Origin: Sphingomonadales bacterium
Lineage (GTDB): Bacteria; Pseudomonadota; Alphaproteobacteria; Sphingomonadales; Sphingomonadaceae
Direction of reading: 5' to 3'
Assembly (NCBI GenBank): GCA_027486895.1
Contig: JAIXOE010000010.1
Coordinates: 1-64,000, forward strand
Length of the DNA: 64,000 nucleotides
The notes under the pieces are model-generated. The model did not search any database. It saw nothing but the letters and a program-made list of their open reading frames with translations, and was not told where the DNA came from. The position numbers and the translations under genes were made by a program. This document shows positions 55,032-63,468 of the stretch, in pieces. Positions within the stretch are counted from its first letter, which is position 1. Each line of letters opens with the position of its first letter.

Positions 55032-55937
55032 ATGGCGGAAGCCGACACTTCAACACGCATGAAGGCACGTGACTTCCATCCCTACATTCTTGAAATCTTC
55101 GATGGCTATGTCCACGGCAAGCTAACCAAGCGCGAGTTCATCCGCGAAGCTGGCAAATTCGCGGCTGCGGGCGTTACTGGCCTTATGATACTTAACCAGT
55201 TGCAGCCGGATTATGCTTTGGCGCAGCAAGTGAAAGCCGACGATCCGTCAATCGTTACCTCGCGGGCGACGGTACCAAGCCCTGAAGGGCATGGCAGCAT
55301 CAGCGGGCTGCTGGCTCGGCCAGCCAAGGCGGCAGGCATGTTACCAGCCGTTCTGGTCATTCACGAAAATCGCGGATTGAACCCATATATCGAGGATGTT
55401 GTGCGCCGTCTCGCAAAGGCTGGATATATGGCGTTTGGCCCCGATGGACTGTCGTCGGTCGGCGGCTACCCGGGCAATGATGAAAAAGGCCGTGAGCTGC
55501 AGGCAAAGCTGAACCCGGGCAAATTGCTGGAAGATTTTTTCGCCAGCTTTGAATTCCTCCGCGATCATGCCGATAGCACGGGCAAGGTTGGCGCGGTTGG
55601 TTTCTGTTACGGCGGCGGTGTTTGCAATGCGCTGGCTGTTGCTTATCCCGATATGGCCGCGTCAGTGCCTTATTATGGGAGGCAGCCGACAGCAGCTGAA
55701 GTTCCCGCTATTAAGGCGCCTCTGCTCGTCCATTACGCGGAGGTGGACGAGCGTATCAACGCAGGCTGGTTGCCCTATCAGGCTGCGCTTATTTCGAACC
55801 AGAAGCGGTTTCAGGTGCATTTCTATCCCGGAACGCAACATGGCTTCCACAATGACAGTACGCCCCGCTTCGACAAGCCGGCGGCAGACTTGTCCTGGGC
55901 ACGCACGCTGGAGTTTTTCGGCGAGAACCTGCGTTAA
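55032..55937 (+). CDS. Dienelactone hydrolase family protein, possible Tat-like N-terminus
   Basis: A 301-residue alpha/beta hydrolase. The nucleophile is Cys192 in GAVGFCYGGGVCNA, with an acidic residue in YAEVDERIN and His in TQHGFHND completing the triad. The N-terminus (GKLTKREFIREAGKFAAAGV, then TGLMILNQLQPDYALAQ) looks like a Tat signal with only one Arg of the pair, as seen in other members. Start follows AAGGAG. It is the third gene of the two-component operon, 11 bases after the regulator. Substrate is unknown. Confidence 0.88.
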   Translation: MAEADTSTRMKARDFHPYILEIFDGYVHGKLTKREFIREAGKFAAAGVTGLMILNQLQPDYALAQQVKADDPSIVTSRATVPSPEGHGSISGLLARPAKAAGMLPAVLVIHENRGLNPYIEDVVRRLAKAGYMAFGPDGLSSVGGYPGNDEKGRELQAKLNPGKLLEDFFASFEFLRDHADSTGKVGAVGFCYGGGVCNALAVAYPDMAASVPYYGRQPTAAEVPAIKAPLLVHYAEVDERINAGWLPYQAALISNQKRFQVHFYPGTQHGFHNDSTPRFDKPAADLSWARTLEFFGENLR

Positions 55938-56389
55938 CGTCGGTCTTTAAAAAACAACCGAAGCAGTTCGGCTGATTCGTCTGCAGCGATGCCTGAATAT
56001 ATTTCAGGGCGATGGTGCACTGTGGATTGTTCAAAAAGGCGCGGGCCATGCGCTACAGCGCCGCCTTTGGGGTCCTCAGCGCCATAATAGAGCCGGGCAA
56101 TGCGCGAATGGGCAATCGCGCCTGCGCACATGGCACAAGGCTCTAGCGTGACCCACAGGTCGCATCCGGTCAGCCGTTCATTGCCAAGATACGCAGCAGC
56201 CGCACGAATGGCGAGGATTTCGGCGTGGGCGGTAGGGTCATGGTGCTCAAGCGGTTGGTTGGAACCACGTCCGATGATAACGCCATCCTTGACCACGATC
56301 GCGCCTACAGGCACTTCACCCTGCGCCGCCGCTGCCCGGGCTAAGTTGAGCGCTTCGGTCATCATTTCGCGGGCTTTGGACAATGGCAT
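55934..56389 (-). CDS. tadA: tRNA adenosine(34) deaminase
   Basis: Converts adenosine-34 of arginine tRNA (ACG) to inosine; essential in most bacteria. The 151-residue enzyme has the zinc site His55-Ala-Glu57 (DPTAHAEILAIRAA) and Cys85/Cys88 (TLEPCAMCAGAIAHSRI), with the usual VGAIVVKDGVIIGRGSNQPL before. The tail ends LLRLFFKDRR. Its stop overlaps the stop of the dienelactone hydrolase gene by TTAA. Confidence 0.96.
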   Translation of the reverse strand: MPLSKAREMMTEALNLARAAAAQGEVPVGAIVVKDGVIIGRGSNQPLEHHDPTAHAEILAIRAAAAYLGNERLTGCDLWVTLEPCAMCAGAIAHSRIARLYYGAEDPKGGAVAHGPRLFEQSTVHHRPEIYSGIAADESAELLRLFFKDRR

Positions 56390-56520
56390 GCTATTTCGCT
56401 AGCGCAGATTACTGCTTTTGACCACACATCGGCTTGACCTTTTCCGTGTGGAGGGTTAGGGGCAGCGACTTTCGCGGGTCAGTGATTCCGCATACACTCA
56501 TTTTATACAGGACATACATC

Positions 56521-56811
56521 ATGGCGCGCATCTGCGAACTCACCGGTAAAGGCCGTCTGGTCGGCAACAATGTGAGCCACGCCAACAACAAAACCAAGCG
56601 TACATTCTTGCCTAACCTGCAGAATGTCACTTTGTTGTCGGATGCCCTTGAGCAGGGCTACAAGTTCCGCGTTTCGACCCACGGTCTGCGTTCGGTTGAG
56701 CATGTCGGCGGTCTCGACAACTGGTTGTTGAAGACTTCGGACGAGAAGCTCTCGACCAATGCGCGCAAAGTGAAAAAAGAAATCGCCAAAAAGCAAAAAG
56801 CTGCGGCGTAA
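56521..56811 (+). CDS. rpmB: 50S ribosomal protein L28
   Basis: A 96-residue ribosomal protein of the alphaproteobacterial long form: [20 protein letters not shown] then [20 protein letters not shown], and [20 protein letters not shown]. The basic C-terminus ([14 protein letters not shown]) completes it. The longer frame upstream from 56434 is not used. A strong terminator at 56856-56884 follows. Confidence 0.97.
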   Translation: MARICELTGKGRLVGNNVSHANNKTKRTFLPNLQNVTLLSDALEQGYKFRVSTHGLRSVEHVGGLDNWLLKTSDEKLSTNARKVKKEIAKKQKAAA

Positions 56812-56839
56812 GCCTGAAGGCTGCTTCTGCGGCCTTTAG

Positions 56840-57865
56840 CTATAAAGAATCAAAGCCGGGGGCAGCTACTGCCTCCGGTTTTTTCTTGTTCGGTGCAGAT
56901 GGCAGCTGGAACTTCATCAATATCGTGCGTTGAAAAATGCTGAAATTGTCATCGGAGATCAGCCAGAGGTAAACCTTCGGCCCCTCGGTGGTGACAGCAA
57001 TGCCTTCCAAATTGTCAACCAACAGTGGCGATGCCAGCGAAGCGATCACCGTTCCCGATGCGACGGCGCCTTTACGGACATTATTAGGATTGAGCAGCGA
57101 TACTTTCGCGGAAAAGCCCTGCGGAAAACCGACAGAGCGATTGACCAAAGCGATTCGGCCGTCCGGCAGTTGAACACCATCGGTAACGCGATAGCCCGCC
57201 GGCGGGCGAAACCGGAACTGGGTGATATTGCTTCCTGGCTCAACTGGATCGCCGGAAAACAGGAGGGCAGGGTGCGTGCCTTCCTCGACGCTTTCGGCGA
57301 TAATAATGAACTGGCCATTCTTTAGCCGGATGATGCTTTCTGCGCCCTTGTTCTTTGGCCAATTCTGCATGGCGGCGGGGCGCACAACGCCAGTGGAACG
57401 CGCAAAGGACCCTGAATATCGCCGAATGGCGTGATGCGCCTCAAAGCTAACCCAGAATTGACCACTGTCGGCGTCATAGGCAATGCCCTCGCTATCCCGG
57501 TCCTTATAACTGGTGTCAGGTCCATCCAAATTGGGCAGCGGCGCGATAAAGGGCCGATCTGTGCGGATATTGTCCGTAAGCCCAAAGCCAATAAGCGTGC
57601 CTGCATCGCCGATGCCCACAAAGCGGCCATCCTTTAACGCCGTTAGCGCCGAAATTCCGCCAAAGTCGTCATTCCGGCTGCGCAGTTCCCATGCCGCTAT
57701 AAATTCCAGGCCCCCCAGTTGTCGCATGGCAGGTTCATCAGGATTAAGCGGCAGCGGCTTAAGTGAGATATCCTGGCTGTCACTTGGGTAAATCGTACGG
57801 ACGCCGCCGACCGCTAATATGGCGAGCCCAGCAACCAGCGCGAGACGCTTAATCTTCGGTGACAT
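56840..57865 (-). CDS. Esterase-like phytase-family protein
   Basis: A 341-residue exported or membrane-anchored protein. The start at 57865 has GGGAG before the ATG and begins MSPKIKRLALVAGLAILAVG, a signal anchor; two earlier ATG codons exist. The body matches the 'esterase-like activity of phytase' beta-propeller family: AWELRSRNDDFGGISALTAL, DGRFVGIGDAGTLIGFGLTD, DRDSEGIAYDADSGQFWVSF, and VDNLEGIAVTTEGPKVYLWL. Function is not well tested in bacteria. The last codons contain the rpmB terminator on the opposite strand. Confidence 0.85.
   Translation of the reverse strand: MSPKIKRLALVAGLAILAVGGVRTIYPSDSQDISLKPLPLNPDEPAMRQLGGLEFIAAWELRSRNDDFGGISALTALKDGRFVGIGDAGTLIGFGLTDNIRTDRPFIAPLPNLDGPDTSYKDRDSEGIAYDADSGQFWVSFEAHHAIRRYSGSFARSTGVVRPAAMQNWPKNKGAESIIRLKNGQFIIIAESVEEGTHPALLFSGDPVEPGSNITQFRFRPPAGYRVTDGVQLPDGRIALVNRSVGFPQGFSAKVSLLNPNNVRKGAVASGTVIASLASPLLVDNLEGIAVTTEGPKVYLWLISDDNFSIFQRTILMKFQLPSAPNKKKPEAVAAPGFDSL
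56856..56884 (+). terminator. rpmB terminator inside a convergent gene
   Basis: CCGGGGGCAG and CTGCCTCCGG form a 10-bp stem (one wobble) with a 3-base CTA loop, followed by six T. It lies within the last coding codons of the phytase-like gene on the other strand. Confidence 0.9.
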
Positions 57866-58029
57866 AAAACTCCCAAGCGCGTTCATCATTTGCCGGCTGA
57901 ATATGAACGAACGATAACAGACACATTCAGCATTCGGTCAATCACGCATGTTCATAAGGCAATTATTGGCAAAGCAAATCGCCGAATTGCCCAACTCGGG
58001 CCGAACCTGAAAACAAAGGAGTATCGAAC

Positions 58030-58416
58030 ATGAGAAATTTGAAAAAAAGCATCGGTGCACTGGTACTTGCAGCGACGGCCGTCACTGGATTTTCTGCCAC
58101 GCCGGCATTGGCCCGTAACGGCGACGACGATGGCTACTACAGCCGTGGCGATCGCTATGACCGTTATGACCGAAGTGATCGTCGTGAATATCGTCGTGGT
58201 GACCGCTATTATCGCAACAATGCTTACCGCAACGACTCGCGTTGCGACAAGGGCACAGGCGGCACAATTATTGGTGCCGTTGCAGGCGGCCTGCTTGGTA
58301 ACGAAGTCGCGCGCCGTGGCAATAAGACAGAAGGCAGCATCATTGGTGCAGCCGTTGGCGCTTTGGCCGGTCGTGCCATTGACAAGTCTGACAGCAACTG
58401 CCGCCGCTATCGCTAG
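58030..58416 (+). CDS. Glycine-zipper 2TM protein, exported
   Basis: A 128-residue envelope protein: signal peptide (SIGALVLAATAVTGFSATPA, then LARN), a long Tyr/Asp/Arg-rich segment (DGYYSRGDRYDRYDRSDRRE), and the glycine-zipper domain (GGTIIGAVAGGLLGNEVARR, then GSIIGAAVGALAGRAIDKSD) of the 17-kDa surface antigen type. It probably packs into membranes as a hairpin. Start preceded by AAAGGAG. A terminator follows at 58504. Confidence 0.9.
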   Translation: MRNLKKSIGALVLAATAVTGFSATPALARNGDDDGYYSRGDRYDRYDRSDRREYRRGDRYYRNNAYRNDSRCDKGTGGTIIGAVAGGLLGNEVARRGNKTEGSIIGAAVGALAGRAIDKSDSNCRRYR

Positions 58417-58503
58417 AAAATATGCATTTCGTCCGGGTGTGATCCCTGAACCTTATTCGCATCCGGACGGAACCGAATATTGGACTATTGCCTGATATTC
58501 ATG

Positions 58504-58534
58504 AGCCAGCCTTCAACTGAGGGCTGGCTTTTTC
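58504..58534 (+). terminator. Intrinsic terminator before putA
   Basis: AGCCAGCC (58504-58511) pairs with GGCTGGCT (58522-58529) and is followed by five T. It ends the glycine-zipper transcript about 50 bases before putA. Confidence 0.85.
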
Positions 58535-58583
58535 GTTTCAACTGAAACTTGTCTGGCTGCGCTTTATCCGGCAAAGCGCCGCA

Positions 58584-61553
58584 ATGACTTCATCACTCGA
58601 ATCCGTACGATCTGCCATCCGGCCCTTCCATCGTAAATCTGAACCCGAAGTGCTGGCACCACTCGTGGTTGCTGCTGCTCTCGATGGCACAGCGCGCGGG
58701 GAAGTTGTGCATACGGCGCGCAGCCTGCTGGCCGATTTGCGTCAGGTGCAAGCGGATGGCTGGGTGAACCAGTTTCTGCAGGAATATCGTTTGGGTACCG
58801 AGGAAGGAACAGCGCTTCTCTCGCTTGCTGAAGCATTTTTGCGTGTGCCAGATCCCCAGACGGCAGACCTGTTGATCGCCGACAAGCTGACCGAAGCGGA
58901 ATGGGGCAACCATAAGGGCCAGTCATCGAGTTTACTGGTGAACAGCGCGACGTGGGGACTTGTCCTCGGCAAAGCTGTTCTGGGCGACAGCACCAGCACG
59001 CTAAAGCGCTTGATTGCAAAAGCCGGCGAGCCGTTCGTGCGTCAGGCCGTTGGCGCAGCCATGCGGCTCATGGGCCAAGTTTTCGTGATGGGCCGCGATA
59101 TTGATGAAGCCATCAAGCGCATGGAATCAAAAGATAACCGTGGTTTCACGGCGAGCTTCGATATGCTTGGTGAAGCCGCACGCACCAAAAATGATGCAGA
59201 AAGATATTTCGAATCCTACGTCGCTGCTATAGCTGCGGTCGGACGCAACGCCGCGCGCGGTCACAGTGTTTCAGTAAAACTGTCTGCGCTGCACCCGCGA
59301 TACGAAACTGCGCAAAGTGCAACATGCGTTCCGGAACTGGCCGATATGGTCACGCAATTGGCCCGGTCCGCTGCGTCGCTTGGTGTGCAACTCACCATTG
59401 ATGCCGAAGAAGCCGCGCGACTGGAAATGAGCCTCGACATCATTGAACGAGTCGCACTTGATCGTGAATTGCGGGGCTGGGATGGTCTGGGCATGGCGGT
59501 GCAAGCTTATTCCAAGCGCGCCCGTCCGGTCATCGCGTGGGCCAATGCATTGGGAAGTGAAACGTCACGCATCATGCAAGTGCGCCTTGTCAAAGGTGCC
59601 TATTGGGACAGCGAGATCAAGCATGCGCAGGAGCAGGGGCTAAGCGACTTCCCGTTGTTTACGCGAAAGCCGGCGACCGACGTATCCTACCTCGCGTGTG
59701 CGAAAGATATGTTTGAAGCTCCCAAAATCCGCCCGGCTTTTGCAACGCACAACGCGCTTACCGTCGCGACAATTTTGCAATGGGCGGGGGACAATCGCAA
59801 CTTCGAGTTTCAACGCCTGCACGGAATGGGCGAGGGCCTATTTGAACGCCTTGTGCGCGAAGAAGGCTACCAGTGCCGCACTTATGCTCCCGTCGGCGGA
59901 CATCGCGACTTGTTAGCTTATCTTGTGCGCCGACTATTGGAAAATGGGGCCAACAGCAGCTTCGTACACCAACTTGCGGACCAATCCATCAGTGAGGACG
60001 AACTGCTCGCAGATCCAGTGGAAAAAATCATGGCCGTGGGCGGTACGGGGCACCCAGCCATTGCTGCGCCTGCTGATCTTTTCCAGCCCGAGCGGACAAA
60101 TAGCGTTGGTATCGACCTTGATGATGCGCTGATCTTGAAAGAAACGGCTGCCGAGATCGCGCTGCCGCTTCAACTGGGCAATCAGGCAAGCGTGTCGCCG
60201 GAACAAGCTGTGACGACTGCGCTTGCAGCCTATCCTGCCTGGTCGAATAACTTAGTGGATGACAGAGCAGACTGCCTTGAACGACTGGCCGACCTGTTGG
60301 AGGCCAACCGCAGCCGGTTGATGGCTATTGCGGTGCAAGAGGCCCGCAAAACGATCCCTGACGCGCTGTCGGAAGTACGCGAAGCGATTGATTTCTGCCG
60401 TTATTATGCTGCCCGTGCACGTACCGATTTAATGCCTGTTGAATTGCCTGGCCCGACGGGCGAACGAAATGTTCTGCGGCATGAAGGCCGAGGTGTTTGG
60501 GTCGCCATTGCACCGTGGAATTTCCCGCTCGCGATATTCTTGGGTCAGGTGGCGGCCGCATTGGTCGCAGGGAACACCGTTGTTGCTAAGCCCGCGCCTC
60601 AGACGCCAGCCATCGGCCAACTGGCAGTGGCACTGGCACATGAAGCAGGTGTTCCCGAAGATGTGCTCCAGATCGTTATTGGTGGGGGCGAGATTGGCGC
60701 TGCTTTGACTGCCGATGTGCGTATTTCGGGTGTGGTGTTTACAGGGTCCGTCCCCACCGCAAAGGCCATTGCGCGCAATTTGCTCGCTGACGACGCGCGG
60801 CCATTGGTGCCGCTTATTGCAGAAACTGGTGGCCTCAACGCCATGATCGTCGACTCCACGGCTTTGTCCGAACAAGTCGTCCGCGACATCATCGCTTCTG
60901 GATTTCAATCAGCGGGCCAGCGTTGCTCCGCATTGAGGGTATTGCTTCTGCAGGAGGATATCGCAGAACATACGCTTGAGATGCTTCATGGCGCCATGGA
61001 CACTTTGAAAGTCGGCGACCCCGCTGACCCTGCGACAGACATTGGACCGGTCATTGATCGGGATTCCTATGACAGGCTGATGGCCTATCGGACGGAGGTG
61101 AAGGACAGAATAATTCACGAGATAGACGTTCCGTCACAAGGCCTATTTGTGCCGCCAACGGTTATCCGTCTGGATAATCTGGACGACCTGAACCGCGAAT
61201 ATTTCGGCCCATTGGTGCATGTCGCAACATGGAAGGCTGGTGAGCTTGAAGAAACAGTCGCGCGCGTGAATGCCAAGGGTTTTGGCCTCACCATGGGGCT
61301 TCACAGTCGGATTGCGGGCAGCAGTGCCTTGGTTGAAAACCTTGCCCGCGTTGGCAATCTGTACATCAACCGGTCAATGATTGGTGCTGTGGTGGGTAGC
61401 CAGCCTTTTGGTGGTGAAGGCTTGTCAGGCACTGGTCCGAAAGCTGGCGGCCCGCATTATCTGTACCGTTTCTGCGCCGAGCGCACAACGTCGACTGACA
61501 CGACCAGCGCGGGCGGCAACGCATCATTGCTATCGCTTGAGGACGATAGCTGA
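58584..61553 (+). CDS. putA: PutA: proline dehydrogenase / glutamate-semialdehyde dehydrogenase
   Basis: Bifunctional enzyme taking proline to glutamate in two steps. The 989-residue form is the short type, with no N-terminal ribbon-helix-helix DNA-binding domain. PRODH (FAD) part: GYCVRAALRLMGQ-type start as AVGAAMRLMGQVFVMGRDID, DAEEAARLEMSLDIIE, VKGAYWDSEIKHAQEQG, and FQRLHGMGEGLFERLV near 405. ALDH part: WVAIAPWNFPLAIFLGQVAA, GSVPTAKAI, ETGGLNAMIVDS (Glu) and GQRCSALRVLLLQ (Cys). Glutamate made here can feed the NAD-glutamate dehydrogenase 10 kb upstream. Confidence 0.95.
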   Translation: MTSSLESVRSAIRPFHRKSEPEVLAPLVVAAALDGTARGEVVHTARSLLADLRQVQADGWVNQFLQEYRLGTEEGTALLSLAEAFLRVPDPQTADLLIADKLTEAEWGNHKGQSSSLLVNSATWGLVLGKAVLGDSTSTLKRLIAKAGEPFVRQAVGAAMRLMGQVFVMGRDIDEAIKRMESKDNRGFTASFDMLGEAARTKNDAERYFESYVAAIAAVGRNAARGHSVSVKLSALHPRYETAQSATCVPELADMVTQLARSAASLGVQLTIDAEEAARLEMSLDIIERVALDRELRGWDGLGMAVQAYSKRARPVIAWANALGSETSRIMQVRLVKGAYWDSEIKHAQEQGLSDFPLFTRKPATDVSYLACAKDMFEAPKIRPAFATHNALTVATILQWAGDNRNFEFQRLHGMGEGLFERLVREEGYQCRTYAPVGGHRDLLAYLVRRLLENGANSSFVHQLADQSISEDELLADPVEKIMAVGGTGHPAIAAPADLFQPERTNSVGIDLDDALILKETAAEIALPLQLGNQASVSPEQAVTTALAAYPAWSNNLVDDRADCLERLADLLEANRSRLMAIAVQEARKTIPDALSEVREAIDFCRYYAARARTDLMPVELPGPTGERNVLRHEGRGVWVAIAPWNFPLAIFLGQVAAALVAGNTVVAKPAPQTPAIGQLAVALAHEAGVPEDVLQIVIGGGEIGAALTADVRISGVVFTGSVPTAKAIARNLLADDARPLVPLIAETGGLNAMIVDSTALSEQVVRDIIASGFQSAGQRCSALRVLLLQEDIAEHTLEMLHGAMDTLKVGDPADPATDIGPVIDRDSYDRLMAYRTEVKDRIIHEIDVPSQGLFVPPTVIRLDNLDDLNREYFGPLVHVATWKAGELEETVARVNAKGFGLTMGLHSRIAGSSALVENLARVGNLYINRSMIGAVVGSQPFGGEGLSGTGPKAGGPHYLYRFCAERTTSTDTTSAGGNASLLSLEDDS

Positions 61554-61561
61554 CTTAAACC

Positions 61562-61771
61562 TCAGTGGATGGTTCCCAAAGTCGTGTGCACGCTCAGCAT
61601 GATGATGAGCCGTTCGATCTGGCGCCAGCGGCAATAATGCAGATGGTTGCCGACGTTACGGCTCTTTATCGCCCGTTCCGCAGCTTCGATGCCGGCTTCG
61701 GCACCAAATCTTGTCATCAATGTCTCAGCTTCAACAACATCTCGCGGTTCGACATAGAGCGGCAGATACAT
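61562..61771 (-). CDS. Small conserved protein (69 aa)
   Basis: A 69-residue protein: MYLPLYVEPRDVVEAETLMT, then RFGAEAGIEAAERAIKSRNV, then GNHLHYCRWRQIERLIIMLS. The C-terminal GNHLHYCRWRQIERL segment looks like a conserved core that I believe occurs in other sphingomonad small proteins. One Cys and several His could bind metal. No clear Shine-Dalgarno. It converges with putA, 8 bases between stops. Function unknown. Confidence 0.7.
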   Translation of the reverse strand: MYLPLYVEPRDVVEAETLMTRFGAEAGIEAAERAIKSRNVGNHLHYCRWRQIERLIIMLSVHTTLGTIH

Positions 61772-61804
61772 ACAGGCAGAGGCTTTCCGTTTTTGTTTTC
61801 GGTG

Positions 61805-61836
61805 GCAGACAGGCCCGGGTGGATTGGCCTGTCTGC
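61805..61836. other. Perfect 11-bp hairpin upstream of the 69-aa gene
   Basis: GCAGACAGGCC (61805-61815) and GGCCTGTCTGC (61826-61836) are exact inverse copies with a 10-base loop. No U tract follows on either strand, so it is not a normal terminator; it may be an operator or a leader structure of the minus-strand 69-residue gene, whose start is 34 bases away. Confidence 0.45.
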
Positions 61837-61948
61837 AAGGCCGTGTTACAATTTACATGTCGCATTTCCGTCAAAGCAATTGGTTAGCGCAAATTAAGCA
61901 TAAACATCGGGCTTGCTAGGCTGCGGCACTTGGTGGCAAAGGGGCCGT

Positions 61949-62134
61949 ATGTCTGAAACACAAAACAATCAGCCCCGCCTTGCTGGCGGCATTTTTGTCG
62001 CTCTCGGTTTATTAATCGGTGCTATTCTTGGCGTAGCACTGGATCAACCTTCCGCTGGATTGGTTATCGGTATGGCTATCGGTATCATGATCGCGGTAGC
62101 GATATGGTTGTTTGATCGTAAACGAAGCCAATAA
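61949..62134 (+). CDS. Small two-span membrane protein (61 aa)
   Basis: A 61-residue membrane protein (GIFVALGLLIGAILGVAL, then GLVIGMAIGIMIAVAIWLF, ending DRKRSQ). Many small-residue GxxxG-type spacings suggest helix packing. Starts at the ATG at 61949 (MSETQNNQPRL). It precedes the sugar dehydrogenase by 11 bases and is probably co-transcribed. Confidence 0.65.
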   Translation: MSETQNNQPRLAGGIFVALGLLIGAILGVALDQPSAGLVIGMAIGIMIAVAIWLFDRKRSQ

Positions 62135-62145
62135 GGGTCAGAATA

Positions 62146-63468
62146 ATGTGGAAGCACGTTCGCAACATTACGTTGATATTCATCGCGTTGGCCCTCGCTG
62201 GCGTCTGGTACATTACACGCCCTGACGTCGCCCAATTGCCGCTGGAAGCTGTTACTGGACCTACACCCCAAATTACCGAAGGGCGCGAACAGATTTTCCC
62301 GACGATTAAGGTTGCCGAGGTTGACCGCTGGAAAGCGGGCGAAGCACCAACCGCTGCGCCGGGCCTAATTGTCGAGCGCTTTGCGGAAAGTCTCGACCAT
62401 CCTCGCAACTTGTATGTCCTGCCCAACGGCGACGTTCTGGTAGCCGAAACCAACTCTCCGCCTCGCCAGTCCGGCGGTATCGAGGGGCTGGTCATGAAGT
62501 GGCTAATGGGCAAAGCCGGAGCGGGCGTTCCGTCTGCAAACCGCATTACATTGCTGCGCGACGCAAATAATGATGGCAAAGCCGAATTGAAAACACCGTT
62601 TTTGACTGGCCTAAATTCGCCGTTCGGCATGGTGCTGATTGACGACACGCTTTATGTCGCCAACACCAATGGATTGATGGCTTTCCCCTACAAGGCGGGG
62701 GACACCCAGATTACGGCGAAAGGCAAAGAGCTTACAAAGTTTAATGCAAAGGCGCCAAACAACCATTGGACCCGCAACCTTGCGGCATCGCCCGATGGTA
62801 AAAAGATTTACATATCGGTCGGGTCAAACAGCAACATCGCCGAAAATGGCATAGAATCCGAAAATGGCCGCGCGATGGTGTTTGAATATGACATCGCTAA
62901 GGACAAGAAAATCCCATACGCCATCGGCCTGCGCAACCCTGTAGGTTTGGGTTGGGATAGAAGTGGACGTTTATGGACGGTCGTCAATGAACGCGACATG
63001 CTTGGTTCGGACCTGGTGCCGGATTATCTCGCCCTTGTTGAATTTGGCGCCGATTACGGTTGGCCGCAGCATTATTGGGGTGGCTTTACCGATCACCGCG
63101 TTTCACCACCAAAGCCAGAAAAACGGGAATATGAACGCCGCCCTGATTACGCCTTGGGTGCGCATACTGCCCCCTTGGGGCTTGCCTTTGGCTATGCGGG
63201 CAAATTGGGTGCTGGATTAACAGATGGCGCGTTTATTGCGCGCCATGGCTCATGGAACCGCAAGCCTGCGTCTGGTTATGACGTAATCTTCGTGCCGTTT
63301 CCAAAAGGAGAGCCTGTAGGAAAGCCCGTAAATGTTTTGACCGGTTTCTTGGATAAAGACGGCAAAGCGCAGGGCCGGCCGACGATGCTCGTCATCGCAA
63401 AGGACGGTTCGCTTTTAGTCAGCGACGATGTGGGCAATATTGTTTGGCGGGTACGGACGAAAGGCTAA
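62146..63468 (+). CDS. PQQ-type sugar dehydrogenase (sorbosone dehydrogenase family)
   Basis: A 440-residue beta-propeller enzyme, anchored by an N-terminal helix (HVRNITLIFIALALAGVWYI), with its body in the periplasm. Family strings: VERFAESLDHPRNLYVLPNG, DVLVAETNSP, RITLLRDANNDGKAELKTPF, NNHWTRNLAASPDGKKIYIS, IPYAIGLRNPVGLGWDRSGR and FIARHGSWNRKPASGYDVIF. These match L-sorbosone/glucose dehydrogenase-like proteins that use PQQ. Whether PQQ is made by this organism cannot be seen. It converges with the DUF815 gene, stops overlapping by CTAA. Confidence 0.9.
   Translation: MWKHVRNITLIFIALALAGVWYITRPDVAQLPLEAVTGPTPQITEGREQIFPTIKVAEVDRWKAGEAPTAAPGLIVERFAESLDHPRNLYVLPNGDVLVAETNSPPRQSGGIEGLVMKWLMGKAGAGVPSANRITLLRDANNDGKAELKTPFLTGLNSPFGMVLIDDTLYVANTNGLMAFPYKAGDTQITAKGKELTKFNAKAPNNHWTRNLAASPDGKKIYISVGSNSNIAENGIESENGRAMVFEYDIAKDKKIPYAIGLRNPVGLGWDRSGRLWTVVNERDMLGSDLVPDYLALVEFGADYGWPQHYWGGFTDHRVSPPKPEKREYERRPDYALGAHTAPLGLAFGYAGKLGAGLTDGAFIARHGSWNRKPASGYDVIFVPFPKGEPVGKPVNVLTGFLDKDGKAQGRPTMLVIAKDGSLLVSDDVGNIVWRVRTKG

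Noticed and set aside
56415-56520. Two TTGACC boxes upstream of rpmB as a defined promoter
   Set aside because: No -10 box sits at proper distance from either copy, so I do not list a promoter.
58055-58495. Alternative frame over the glycine-zipper gene, ending beyond its stop
   Set aside because: It is Thr/Ala-biased low complexity caused by the repetitive coding sequence, without signal or Shine-Dalgarno. The end, PYSHPDGTEYWTIA, looks protein-like but I could not support a start for it.
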